DNA of 30,023 bases from CAYUAI01 sp964442745 (GCA_964442745.1 CAYUAI010000051.1:1-30023); one strand, 5' to 3'; positions 19,051 to 28,442 are shown, numbered from the stretch's first letter. The notes: generated by a model not told the origin, from the letters alone. A program made the numbers and translations.

Positions 19051-19820
19051 GAAATTTATCGACAATGCAACAAAAATTTTTACGTTCGATCCAACAAAAA
19101 AATGGGCAACTTGAAAATGAAATTGTTTCGACTGATAAATTACCTGCTGCACAGCGATTCAGCATTTATCAAAATGCCTATCGCTATCGCTTAGTTGATG
19201 CACTAGCCGATAGCTATCCACGTACTCACACTTTATTAGGTGACAAACAATTTTATTCCATTGCAGAAAGTTACATTCAACAGCATCCTTCTTCTTTCTA
19301 TAACATTCGTGACTTTGGTCATCACTTCAGTCAATTTCTGACAGCTGAGACCCAATATCAAAATTCAGTGATTCCGGAAATGGCGTTATTTGAATGGTCA
19401 CTACTTTTCACATTTGATGCGGCTAATGCGCTACCCATTTCTGTTGAGCATTTATCCCAGTATGAGACGGCGCAATGGGGTAATCTCAAATTCAAGCTGC
19501 TACCATCATTTAGCCAGTTAAGCATGCAATGGAATACCATTAAAATTTGGCAAGCCATTAAAGATAATTCCGCTCCTATGCCACCGCAGCGACTTACCCA
19601 GCCAGAAAGCTGGATCATTTGGCGACCACAATGGGAAACGCGATTTCGCTCAATCTCACCGTTAGAAGAAAAAGCATTAAACTGCTTAAGATGTGAAAAA
19701 ATTTTTGGTGAAATTTGCGTTGCATTAAGCAACAATAACGAGAATGATGATGCAACTCAAGCTGCAATGTTATTACAACAATGGTTGCAAGACGGTATAT
19801 TGGGTGAGGTTTATAGTTAG
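19047..19820 (+). CDS. bufC: BufC, DUF2063-family partner of BufB
   Basis: A 257-residue partner protein that binds the precursor leader and presents it to BufB. The N-terminal DUF2063 domain is clear: LSTMQQKFLRSI, RFSIYQNAYRYRLVDAL, YPRTHTLLGDKQFYSIAESY and HPSSFYNIRDFG. The C-terminal half carries WEF-like motifs (WIIWRPQWETRF) common to the family. The ATG at 19047 overlaps the bufB stop as ATGA; an alternative ATG lies six bases earlier at 19041. No DoxX-like or sigma-factor gene follows, so the operon is the minimal three genes. Confidence 0.9.
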   Translation: MRNLSTMQQKFLRSIQQKNGQLENEIVSTDKLPAAQRFSIYQNAYRYRLVDALADSYPRTHTLLGDKQFYSIAESYIQQHPSSFYNIRDFGHHFSQFLTAETQYQNSVIPEMALFEWSLLFTFDAANALPISVEHLSQYETAQWGNLKFKLLPSFSQLSMQWNTIKIWQAIKDNSAPMPPQRLTQPESWIIWRPQWETRFRSISPLEEKALNCLRCEKIFGEICVALSNNNENDDATQAAMLLQQWLQDGILGEVYS

Positions 19821-20046
19821 CCGACATTGGGCATGGGCAGCAAAACATGAACAAATACATTTGCACTACTTCCTGGAATCAATGTGAGCGGTTAAAAGAA
19901 GAGATGGAAAGTCATTGCTTAGTCCATTCCTTAAGCCTATTTGACAACTCCAACAATGGCTTGGATTTGCTCGACTATTTTTTGGCGCTTGATACTTTAT
20001 TGATAATCGGTCATGCTTACTGCTGCTAGGCTCCTTCTTTGATTAA

Positions 20047-21828
20047 TTGATCAATAATGTTACCGGAGAATTCATAGATTTGGATTTTTTTATTCAAAAG
20101 CTATATTCCATTCCCGAAATATCACTGGACTCGCCCTGGCTTAACAGTGCACATCTCTTCAGTATTTTCCAACAAGTCGCGATATTGTTTGTCATTGCCT
20201 TTCTGTTCAGCCGTTCGAGTGCTTTTCAACTACTGGTTAAAAATTCACTTCGAAAACGTGACTGGCTGTTGCTCTATGGCATTTTTTCCTTTATTTCAAT
20301 CATGGGCTCAGTGTTGGCCACGAATGTTTCCCTCAGTCCCGAAGACCACCATTGGACACAAGTGGATTCCCCCTCTATCGGCGCCGTGCTCGCCGGTTTT
20401 TTGGGCGGTCCCGTGCTTGGAACAGCGGTTGGTCTAACTTCAGGCATATACCGATACAATCTGGGCGGCGCTACCGACATAGCTGGTTTCCTGGGGACTA
20501 CCTTGGCCGGTGTTTTATCAGGCCTGGTTTATCTTCTCATGGTACGAAAGAATCAGGCCATGCGCTTTGACTGGAAAATAGCAGTGGCGACTGTCTGTAC
20601 CGCTGAATTGATGATGAAGGCACTCGTCTTTCCCTTCGCCAATTCATTCAACGAAGCCCTCGCCTTGATTCAAATTACCACTCTGCCCAGTTTAATCGGC
20701 AACAGTATCGGGGCCGCGCTATTTGTTACCATATTAAATGATAGAGAACGCTCTGGCGCCTCATACACCACCAGCGCGCTGCATATGGCCAAGTACTTAG
20801 TCGATGTGCTTAAATATGGTTTCAATGAACGTGCCGCTAAGAAAATTGTTAACATTATTCGAGAGGAAACCCGAATTGCAACGGTAGCGATTACCAATCA
20901 CAACAATAAAATCATGGCAATCGCCGGGATTGGAACGGATCATCATCAAGTAGGCGATGAAATCGCCGCTAGCCTGATTCAAAAAGCCATTGAGCAACAA
21001 CGAGTCATCTTTATTGATGGCAGTGCACACCAGTTTCAATGCACCATCGCCACCAATTGCCCATTGAATTCCGCTCTCATTGCACCACTTGCCGTGGACG
21101 GAAATGTGCTTGGTGTCTTGCTGTTATTCGAACCTAAACGCCGGTTTTTTCCAAAATTAAATCGCGCCCTGGGTAAAGGTGTTGCTGATCTATTATCCGA
21201 GCAAATGCGATTGAGCATCTATCAAGAGCAATTAGCCATTGCAGAACACAAACTTCTGATCGCCCAGATTAATCCCCACTACTTGGCCAATGCATTGAAC
21301 ACTGTCTCTGCCGTCATGCGAACGGATACGACACGTGCCAAAGAACTATTGGCTAAGCTTGCCTTCCTGATGCGCAAGAACATTAAACAAGGCAATGAGA
21401 CCAGTACATTGGGGCAAGAATTGGAACATTTAGATGCCCATCTCAGCATTGAACTTGTCCGTTATGGCGATAAACTGCAAATAGAAAAAAGCATTGAGCC
21501 GGAACTAATGAATGCACTATTGCCCAGCTTTAGTCTGCAACCGGTGGTAGAAAATGCCATCAAACATGGCACATCCCGCTTGTTGATGCCTGGCATCATC
21601 CACATTCATGCCTATCAAGTCGCGAATCGGCTGATCCGTATTGAAGTCAAAGATAATGCAGGACAATATCAGTCCACTCAAGCATCGACCAATAAAGGCC
21701 TCGGCATGAAAAATGTTGACGGGCGAATTAAAGAGCTGTTCGGTGGCCAATATGGATTGAGTGTGGATTGTGAACCGAATCAGTACACCACCGTTACCCT
21801 AACCCTACCTTTCAGGAAGCAATCATGA
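20047..21828 (+). CDS. btsS: BtsS-like sensor histidine kinase (LytS family)
   Basis: An inner-membrane sensor kinase very similar along its length to E. coli BtsS (YehU), the high-affinity pyruvate sensor. In order: a 5TM-LYT domain (residues about 45-230, with GAVLAGFLGGPVLG and LTSGIYRYNLGG); a GAF-like domain (about 260-385, GIGTDHHQVGD, then two Cys as in BtsS); the His_kinase domain with phospho-acceptor His411 in QINPHYLANALNT; the N-box PVVENAIKHG; and the G-box GLGMKNVDGRI. The usual H-box is NPHFLFNALNT, so FLF has become YLA here. The start is uncertain: TTG 20047, or TTG 20080 preceded by GGAGAA. Its last bases overlap btsR as ATGA. Pyruvate sensing is inferred from homology. Confidence 0.9.
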   Translation: MINNVTGEFIDLDFFIQKLYSIPEISLDSPWLNSAHLFSIFQQVAILFVIAFLFSRSSAFQLLVKNSLRKRDWLLLYGIFSFISIMGSVLATNVSLSPEDHHWTQVDSPSIGAVLAGFLGGPVLGTAVGLTSGIYRYNLGGATDIAGFLGTTLAGVLSGLVYLLMVRKNQAMRFDWKIAVATVCTAELMMKALVFPFANSFNEALALIQITTLPSLIGNSIGAALFVTILNDRERSGASYTTSALHMAKYLVDVLKYGFNERAAKKIVNIIREETRIATVAITNHNNKIMAIAGIGTDHHQVGDEIAASLIQKAIEQQRVIFIDGSAHQFQCTIATNCPLNSALIAPLAVDGNVLGVLLLFEPKRRFFPKLNRALGKGVADLLSEQMRLSIYQEQLAIAEHKLLIAQINPHYLANALNTVSAVMRTDTTRAKELLAKLAFLMRKNIKQGNETSTLGQELEHLDAHLSIELVRYGDKLQIEKSIEPELMNALLPSFSLQPVVENAIKHGTSRLLMPGIIHIHAYQVANRLIRIEVKDNAGQYQSTQASTNKGLGMKNVDGRIKELFGGQYGLSVDCEPNQYTTVTLTLPFRKQS

Positions 21829-22550
21829 GCATAAACGTTATTCTCATTGATGATGAACCCCTCGCACAACAAGAGCTAGCCTACTTGCTGGAGCGACACG
21901 GTGATTTTTGGATTTCGGCCCGATGTGAAGATGTTTTTTCTGCCCTACGCAAAATCCGCGAACACAAACCCGATGCCATTTTTCTGGACATAATCATGCC
22001 AGGCCATGATGGTTTTACTTTACTTGACTATATAGCGCCAGAGGAACATCATCCACATGTCGTGGTTGTCACCGGGGGAGAGAGCGATTTCGCAGTGCGT
22101 GCCTACAAAGAAGGCGTGCTAGATTATTTGCAAAAGCCCGTGGGAGAAGATCGCTTTGATCAAGCCATCGAGAGAATCCGAAATCAGGTTTCAAATCCAA
22201 GTGTAGAAGTGTCTCCTTATCCGAATCGAATGCTTAAAATTATTCCCTGTATTTTCAATCATCGAATAAAATTTATTAAACCAGAAGACATTCAATATGT
22301 GCGATCTGATGTCTGCGGAATCTACGTAGTATGCACCGACAAAGAATATTATACCGAACTGACACTCGCCACCATCGAAGCCAAAACCGAGTTATTCCGC
22401 TGTCACCGTCAACACTTGATTAACCTTGCTCAAATTGATGAACTCATCCCACTAGAAAATGGCCTCGCAAAAATAAAAACCACATCTGGGCACGATGTTC
22501 CTGTCAGTCGCCATTATTTGAAATTACTGAAAAAATATGTGGGAATGTGA
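21825..22550 (+). CDS. btsR: BtsR-like response regulator (LytTR DNA-binding)
   Basis: A 241-residue response regulator similar to E. coli BtsR (YehT). The receiver domain has Asp9/Asp10, phospho-acceptor Asp55 (AIFLDIIMPG), Thr83 and Lys104 (YLQKP). The C-terminal LytTR DNA-binding domain carries FNHRIKFIKPEDIQYV, ELTLATIEAK, CHRQHLINLAQI and VPVSRHYLKLLKKYVG. It is co-transcribed with btsS through a 4-base overlap. In E. coli the pair activates the pyruvate transporter gene btsT; no btsT-like gene is in this window, so the target must lie elsewhere. Confidence 0.92.
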   Translation: MSINVILIDDEPLAQQELAYLLERHGDFWISARCEDVFSALRKIREHKPDAIFLDIIMPGHDGFTLLDYIAPEEHHPHVVVVTGGESDFAVRAYKEGVLDYLQKPVGEDRFDQAIERIRNQVSNPSVEVSPYPNRMLKIIPCIFNHRIKFIKPEDIQYVRSDVCGIYVVCTDKEYYTELTLATIEAKTELFRCHRQHLINLAQIDELIPLENGLAKIKTTSGHDVPVSRHYLKLLKKYVGM

Positions 22551-22640
22551 AAATAAATGATCAAAGCTTATTGAAATAACGTAAGTTTAGACGGGCGTCA
22601 GAAAAAATCATTAAAAAATACCGCGTCATCTTCTTTTCCT

Positions 22641-22797
22641 CGGGTAGCGTGGATTAAGCGTAGCGAATCCACATCCGCCATGATGTGATGTAATAACATG
22701 CCAGTAAGACATTGAAATAATGATAAGGCCAGAGTGCATTCATTGATCTTCAACGCATGTTCATGATAGATTTACTACGCTTAATCCACACTACCCC
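22641..22797. repeat. Fold-back intergenic repeat, copy A
   Basis: A palindrome GTGGATT / AATCCAC around ten bases (22649-22672) is mirrored by a partial inverted copy at 22766-22797. The outer 23-bp arms (22641-22663 and 22775-22797) match at 21 positions. From 22710 to 22797 the element is collinear with a second copy at 29150-29233 (CATTGAAATAA, CAGAGT, ATTGATCT, then the palindrome). It looks like a REP- or MITE-like dispersed element. It fills most of the 290-base gap between the convergent btsR and the heme-oxygenase-like gene, where I see no other feature. Confidence 0.75.
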
Positions 22798-22840
22798 TTT
22801 ATTTTTCTCTGAAATTATTCCCCGATCAGGCACTCATTAT

Positions 22841-23602
22841 TTAGCACCGATATCCATCAAAGAAACAACGTTCTTCTGCACCAACCAAATATTCCATATA
22901 AGACTTTCTGATCTCAAATGCCTCTTTATAAGCCTTTTTTGCGGATGGCAAAGCTTCTACACCAATTTTTCTCACTAAAGCAGTAATCGCAGAATTAAAA
23001 TGATCGGCGTGAGGTGTTCGACCCTCACTGTCTTTATGTGTATCATCTGGCATGATTCCTAAATCCGTCGATTTGCAATCATGATCGGCATGCAAAGTAA
23101 TAAATTCAATCTTCTCTTCCGACACATTAAACGCCTTAGGAACCACTTTCCTCAACACAGAATACAATTCCCCTGCGAGTATTTCTGCCCCTATTCTGAA
23201 GAAGCAGAGCATGGCCAATTCACTTCTGTCATCTTGCACTTTTGCATATTCCATTGATTTTTCCACTAACGATTCAACGGTGGTGACGGTTGAAATATTT
23301 AAAACTTGGGGGATTTCGAGCCGACAGGCTGTTAACATGTGCTGATGCATTAATACATGCTCATCCGGGGTATTTTCCTCTTGCACGATATGATCAAGTG
23401 CTGATAAAGAATCATCATGCTTAGCATTGGAATAAGCCATTTCAATGATTTTTGGAAACTGTGCGGAATATCTATAATTGTTAACCAACAAACCCGACAA
23501 TTCACTTTTATTCATGCCTTCAATTTCTCGCCACACAGGTAACGCCCTATATTCTAAAATTATCTGGTTTTCAATTTGGTTGATCTCATCGATCATATTC
23601 AT
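22841..23602 (-). CDS. Heme-oxygenase-like, putative diiron redox protein
   Basis: A 253-residue all-helical protein with the layout of the heme-oxygenase-like diiron oxidases (TenA/PqqC/HDO group, 'iron-containing redox enzyme family'). Candidate ligands are Glu75/76 and His82 (HIVQEENTPDEH), Glu140/145 (GAEILAGEL), His171, His174 and Asp175 (LHADHDCKSTD). The substrate is unknown; relatives oxidise or cleave small amines, fatty acids or peptide residues. ATG 23602 is chosen because AGAGG lies seven bases upstream; longer starts overlap the neighbour's stop. It is the last gene of the kinase / receiver / oxidase group, 23 bases after the receiver-effector gene, so it may be the enzymatic output of that signalling pair (inference). 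Confidence 0.65.
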   Translation of the reverse strand: MNMIDEINQIENQIILEYRALPVWREIEGMNKSELSGLLVNNYRYSAQFPKIIEMAYSNAKHDDSLSALDHIVQEENTPDEHVLMHQHMLTACRLEIPQVLNISTVTTVESLVEKSMEYAKVQDDRSELAMLCFFRIGAEILAGELYSVLRKVVPKAFNVSEEKIEFITLHADHDCKSTDLGIMPDDTHKDSEGRTPHADHFNSAITALVRKIGVEALPSAKKAYKEAFEIRKSYMEYLVGAEERCFFDGYRC

Positions 23603-23625
23603 ATGATAACCTCTATGCATTTTTC

Positions 23626-24390
23626 TCATAACTTCCACCATTGCGGCCACGATGAAACTTCGTGTGCATGCAACTTGATTATACTTTTATCTTCTTCTGA
23701 TATTTTACCACGCAGTATATCCGATATTTTAATATCAGATTTTTGCAAGGCCTTACGCTTCGCATCTTTATTATATTCGGGAAAATAGACTTCTGCGAGT
23801 AGTGCTCTGAAATGTTTTTTGTGATCGACCACTTCAATATGCTTTAACAAGAGCACCATCGCTAACAAGAAAAGACGTTTTTTTCGGTCCTTGTCATAAC
23901 CTCGATTGGTTAGAAACGATGGCTCTAGTAGTTCATCCTCATTCCATGCCTTAATATATAACATACAAAGCTCAACTGAACTCGTATATTCACTAATATC
24001 AACCGGTAAAGCACTATTTATAATTGCTTTTAAATGCGTCGTGACAATAAGTTCTGAGTCTCTCGCAATTCCATGTACCTCATTCTGATCCGATTGCTTT
24101 AGCAGTGTATTGCCTTCTCTATCGAAAAAATGATCAAAAAATAAAGCACTCAGTAATAACTTCTTTTTTCCATAGGTTGCATGAGTAAATTCAATCGTGG
24201 CTTTCGTCATCATTTCATACGTAAATGGCGGTTCACCTAGGTTTTGCATCGTGTTGTTTAAATCATAAACATTGAATTTAATTAATCCACTTTCAGCAAG
24301 ATCAAGCATCGCATCACGAACCCCTCTCAATGATTCGAATAATAGCTGCCCCCATTCAAGGCGTGGTCGTTCTGTGTCAGCAAAGCGCAT
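23626..24390 (-). CDS. C-terminal part of a frameshifted response-regulator-like protein
   Basis: A 254-codon frame from ATG 24390 to 23626, with GAGAAG a few bases upstream. It is probably not a separate gene. The same frame is open further back to the A8 tract at 24488-24495 and there encodes plausible protein (FFFDYITTGVPTTAHFDIG, then SSDEASYIEWCFEKQM) that continues the receiver-like protein encoded in the other frame. One added base in the tract joins both into 441 residues. The part shown is helical, with no recognised domain; distinctive segments are RPRLEWGQLLFESLRGVRDA and LHAHEVSSWPQWWKL. It may be the output domain of the regulator. Confidence 0.6.
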   Translation of the reverse strand: MRFADTERPRLEWGQLLFESLRGVRDAMLDLAESGLIKFNVYDLNNTMQNLGEPPFTYEMMTKATIEFTHATYGKKKLLLSALFFDHFFDREGNTLLKQSDQNEVHGIARDSELIVTTHLKAIINSALPVDISEYTSSVELCMLYIKAWNEDELLEPSFLTNRGYDKDRKKRLFLLAMVLLLKHIEVVDHKKHFRALLAEVYFPEYNKDAKRKALQKSDIKISDILRGKISEEDKSIIKLHAHEVSSWPQWWKL

Positions 24391-24476
24391 TTGCTTCTCA
24401 AAGCACCACTCTATATAGCTCGCCTCGTCAGACGATTGTCCGATATCAAAATGCGCTGTCGTTGGAACACCCGTCG

Positions 24477-24950
24477 TTATATAATCGAAAAAAAAGTAAA
24501 CAATAAGGCACCTGATACCAATCCATACCGATCACTACCGCTACGATTAACATTTTTTGGTGGGCTTTCTTTGAGCACTTCTGACAATCTTTTATACCCA
24601 CGTCGTAACTTCTTAAGTTCTGCATAAAGCGGTATATTTGGATTGGTTGGATCTTTTAATCTATCCATCTGACTCGTTGTGCCGCGCGTCAAACAATAAT
24701 CAAAAACAATGATTTCAGGAAGAATACCTAATGCGTTTATCACACGACTACCCACATTCTTTAAATCTTTGACACCATCAAAATAAGCCTTTATTTCATT
24801 TATATTTTTCAACCAAATCAGATTGAAATTCTCATGTATTGCTATTTCTTCGTTTTCAGAACAACCATAACTTAAATCAACAACACCTTTATGAATCGTA
24901 AAGGTGGGCTCATCATCAATAAGTAAAATAGTAATTTTACTATGACTCAT
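24477..24950 (-). pseudogene. N-terminal receiver part of the frameshifted regulator
   Basis: A 157-codon frame starting at ATG 24950, overlapping the kinase-like gene by 11 bases. It has receiver-domain marks: LLIDDEP (Asp12/Asp13) and a candidate phospho-acceptor Asp84 in IIVFDYCLTRG. The frame runs into eight T on the coding strand (A8 at 24488-24495) and stops three codons later. With nine T it would read on through the GVPTTAH segment, which fits the Thr-bearing strand of a receiver, into the next frame. As it stands the receiver lacks its last strands. It may be a real frameshift, transcriptional slippage on the tract, or a sequencing error. Confidence 0.7.
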
Positions 24951-26763
24951 GACTCACTCCATTTATTTTTTTAACTGGCAGGTCAACTATATATTGAAAA
25001 TAGTAACTATCATCTTCTTTAAAGATTCTTCTTTTCAATTTCGGGGCTCCTATAATCAGCTCTGATAATAAATGTCCCGCCAGTGTTTCGCCACCGGCAC
25101 CATGAATATTATATTCAGCAATATCAAAACTTAGATCTGAGCGAACATGCTCAATATCCACTTTGTTGGTTAGCGTCAAACCTTTATGTGGATAAGAAGC
25201 ATTATATGAGACCATTAAAATTACCACATCTCCCTCAATCAGTCCATGATGGATAGCATTCACCGTTAACTCGAAAAAAATAGCGGAAAATAACTCTTTT
25301 CCTAAATAACGGGAAGGATTATTATTGTTCACCTGGCACACAAAATATAATTGATCTAATTCTGATGAGAATTTTAAATTTATCTTTAGCTCCGAATTTT
25401 CGCCATGAGAGCTATCCCTAGAGACATCAGCTATCAAGCCACAAACCGATACCGGTACCTCTGTTAGCCATCTTTTAGCTCTTTTTTCAGACCACACATT
25501 ATTTTCTATTGATAAAGCAGATAAAAAATTGACCAGGCTACCAAAACCTGACATCTTATCACTGTTGCTGCCTAGCACTTTCAAATCCTTTATATGTTGC
25601 GTCAATCCCTGTTTTAGATCTTCGCTCATCTCCATTTTATGACTGACAAGTAAACGTTTAAAGTCTTTAATAAGATTTGCTGAAAAACGAGCAATGCTAT
25701 TAGATCTGTTCTTGAATGGATGTCCAACACGATAGACATATTGTGTTGTCGATCGAATGATCCTTGCCTCAGCTTCCAGATTCAGCAAGGTACCAAGTAC
25801 ATAATTAGCAATCAGAGACCAATTGGAAAGTTCCAAAGTATTTAAAGGGTGAGTTGAACCAATGGATAAAACCCCTGTTCGTCCGGCGGATAAAGAGGCA
25901 TAAGTAACAGGTAGACTTATAAAACTACTCGCCCCCCAAATACCAAAGCCCCAATAAAGCGATGCTAAAGCACGCTCAATGGCCTTATCTGACTTCCAAA
26001 ATTTTTTAGGGATATTATTGCTAGCCACACATAAATTTCTTATTTTCGCAACTTGATCGATGGCCTTTATGTCAAGTTTATTCGCATATAATTCCAAAAA
26101 TTCTTTGAGCTCCAGACTGTATATTTCTTTATGGTCGGTCGCTAAAAATGTTTTCTCCAATACATAATCACCCGATATATTTGATTTATCTAATCCTTTT
26201 AAATCCCATATCACGCCCATATTTCCTGGATACTCTGAATGATTCATTAAAAATTCATTCCAAGAAGAAAAGCCATCGACTTTGCTTATATTCGGTGTAC
26301 CAATCGAAAGATATTCATTCCACCGATTTGTCCATGCGGTTTGAAATACGGCCCCATCGACATTTGCTAAATCCTCATTTTCTAAAATAACTTTATGTGT
26401 TGAATTGTCTATGGGTTCTTTCTCGATACCTTTTATTATGTCGACGATATTGGTGTTATGAAAGGGTTCTTTTTGAATAATTGTCGGCGAAAAATTAAAA
26501 TAGGATACTGTCGTACGTGACTCAAAATGTTTCCACGGCACATAATTAAATATAACGAAACGAATATGAGGAAATAGTCCTGTTGATCGCTCATGGGAAG
26601 GTGGTTTTTTTTTTAATTCTTCGACAGCCACCGTCAATAAATGCGTTGCCCTCTCCGATGGCGAAAACTCTTGCAGGTCATAGGCGTTCCAAGCCTCTGT
26701 CATCGTTTTTCGTATTCTCTGTAATATTCTTGAGAAAGCAGGATTTATTTTGTGTTTAGTCAT
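24940..26763 (-). CDS. Histidine-kinase-like protein paired with the receiver gene
   Basis: A 607-residue soluble protein without membrane helices. Its C-terminal half looks like a divergent histidine kinase: an H-box-like HPFKNRSNSIARF (His near residue 347), an N-box-like FELTVNAIHHG (near 500), and a G-box-like GAGGETLAGHLL (near 560) before a closing strand pair. The N-terminal 300 residues are of unknown type and probably sense a signal. The downstream receiver gene begins before its stop, as expected for a cognate pair. There is no clear ribosome-binding site at ATG 26763. It follows the symporter gene by 40 bases on the same strand, so co-transcription is possible. Confidence 0.7.
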   Translation of the reverse strand: MTKHKINPAFSRILQRIRKTMTEAWNAYDLQEFSPSERATHLLTVAVEELKKKPPSHERSTGLFPHIRFVIFNYVPWKHFESRTTVSYFNFSPTIIQKEPFHNTNIVDIIKGIEKEPIDNSTHKVILENEDLANVDGAVFQTAWTNRWNEYLSIGTPNISKVDGFSSWNEFLMNHSEYPGNMGVIWDLKGLDKSNISGDYVLEKTFLATDHKEIYSLELKEFLELYANKLDIKAIDQVAKIRNLCVASNNIPKKFWKSDKAIERALASLYWGFGIWGASSFISLPVTYASLSAGRTGVLSIGSTHPLNTLELSNWSLIANYVLGTLLNLEAEARIIRSTTQYVYRVGHPFKNRSNSIARFSANLIKDFKRLLVSHKMEMSEDLKQGLTQHIKDLKVLGSNSDKMSGFGSLVNFLSALSIENNVWSEKRAKRWLTEVPVSVCGLIADVSRDSSHGENSELKINLKFSSELDQLYFVCQVNNNNPSRYLGKELFSAIFFELTVNAIHHGLIEGDVVILMVSYNASYPHKGLTLTNKVDIEHVRSDLSFDIAEYNIHGAGGETLAGHLLSELIIGAPKLKRRIFKEDDSYYFQYIVDLPVKKINGVSHES

Positions 26764-26803
26764 TAGCGGTTTAAAAAATCCATATATCCATCGCGTTTAA
26801 TAT

Positions 26804-28224
26804 TTAGGTATAATTCATCATAAATTTATGAACAATAAAAAATACACCTATCTGACAAAACAAGGCAATGATCGGCGCACCAATGCCATAAGGAGCTTCT
26901 AGCGTTACCAAGCCAGTTTCAAGTGATAGTAGAACCAGCGCGCCAACGACCAAGCTTAAAATTCCTGTCAAAGCAAACGGATTTTTAATAAACAAGGCAC
27001 CAAGGAGTGGGACTAAAAAAAGCATCGCGATACCTGTTCCTTTGCTGGCAATAAAGACTATCGTATCTCCCCCCAACTTAGTGAGTGCGAGTATCGCCAG
27101 CAGGCCAACAAAGCAAAGAAAAAATAGCCGACCAATTTTTTTTTCGGTATTCTCTGAAAGTTTTCCAGTGATGGGCTCGACAATGTCCTTTAGTAACACC
27201 GATGAAGCCGATAATAATTGTGAATCGATGGTAGACATTCCTGCCGCAAATGTAGCAAGAATTAAAATCGGTAGTAACAGGGGGGCTATTTGAGCATATA
27301 ACGTGGGTACGAATGTGTCTGAATTACCTGGCAAAGTTAGTACTCCAGCTCCCCAAAATCCAATCAACATTGATGGGATAATAATAAACAGTAGTGCCAT
27401 CACACTGCCCAGTGCAGCACTTTTCCCTAAACTTTGTACAGAGTCAGCCATATAACTTCTTTGCCACATGTGAGGTAATAGAATATAACCAACAGTCCAA
27501 ATCAATGCAATGGTAAGCACCTCACCCCAGTCGTCTGGATTAAAAGCAAATAATTCAGGTTTTTTAGCCACCGTTTCCAGCAAACCTGCCCAAAAATTAT
27601 CTGTTAACGAAACGACAAGGTAGGCACCAATGAGCATAACAGCAATAAACAAGACCCCTTGAACAATGTCAGTCCAAATAATTGCCCGGATACCACCAAT
27701 ATAACTATATATTCCCACCCCCATAATCGCCATAACGACCCCCCCCCCCAATAGGGGATATCTCCCTTTGTTCCGATTTCGATAATAGTTCCAATTCCAA
27801 TTATCTGAATCATCGTATACGGTACCAGTGCGATGATTGACAAAAACCCAACAACAACCTTTAAAAATCGACTATGATATCTGTCGCCAAGCAAATCACC
27901 AGGTGTCACATAGTTATATTTTTTTCCCAGCGCCCATATACGTCGTCCTAAAAAATATAATAAAATTGGACTAGCTACCACCAGCAAGCTGTGAGGTAAA
28001 AACCAATACACGCCTTGCGAGAAATAGTAACCCGGCGAGCCGAGGATCGCGATCGTTGACATCCATGTTGCAAATAATGTCAAAGAAAGCCCAAACCAAC
28101 CGACATTTCGTCCTGCTAGATAGTAGTCACTCGCTTCATTCGTATTCTGCTGCTTTGCTCTTACCCCTAACCAAACCGTAAACAACATATATAGACATAA
28201 AAGTGTAATAAGCGTTATTAGCAT
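26804..28224 (-). pseudogene. Sodium:solute symporter (SSS family), frameshifted at an 11-G tract
   Basis: This is an inner-membrane sodium-coupled transporter of about 13 helices. Family marks are DYYLAGRNVGWFGLSLTLFA near the start, TPGDLLGDRY, GGIRAIIWTDIVQG and an AAGMSTIDSQLLSASS segment. The N-terminal frame (from ATG 28224) ends prematurely at 27604 and the rest lies in another frame from 27751. They meet in 11 G on the coding strand (C11 at 27739-27749). Twelve or nine G would restore one 472-473-residue protein of normal length. The gene may be phase-variable, decayed, or miscounted in sequencing. The substrate cannot be read from the sequence. It follows a small two-helix membrane protein by ten bases, as SSS accessory proteins often do. 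Confidence 0.85.
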
Positions 28225-28234
28225 CGCGTCAAGC

Positions 28235-28426
28235 CTACTCTTCCATGCCGAGCGTGTTAAAATAACCACCCAAGTATATCATAACTGTTAATGTCAAAAA
28301 CGCTACCATTACACCAAGAATCCAAGCTAAAGTTAACAGTGAATTTTCTGTAAAAAAATTAAAAAACGGTGCAAAGCTAGCGATGAATAATGCAACATAA
28401 ATAAAAAAAATGGTTTTTTCTTTCAC
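28235..28426 (-). CDS. Two-helix small membrane protein preceding the symporter
   Basis: A 63-residue protein with two membrane helices, starting at GTG 28426 with GGGAG six bases upstream. Short two-helix proteins often precede SSS transporters and may be accessory subunits; that role is inferred. It is clearly paralogous to the protein at 28701-28892: both open MKEKTIF/MKERTIF and share SF-PFF-FF-E then LAWIL--MVAF-TL. Their upstream regions are also similar, so a duplication covered gene and leader together. Confidence 0.65.
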   Translation of the reverse strand: MKEKTIFFIYVALFIASFAPFFNFFTENSLLTLAWILGVMVAFLTLTVMIYLGGYFNTLGMEE

Positions 28427-28442
28427 TTCAATCTCCCAATAT

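Noticed and set aside
19847..20029. 60-codon plus frame between bufC and btsS
   Set aside because: It contains several cysteines, but has no convincing ribosome-binding site and does not resemble a bufferin; left as intergenic sequence.
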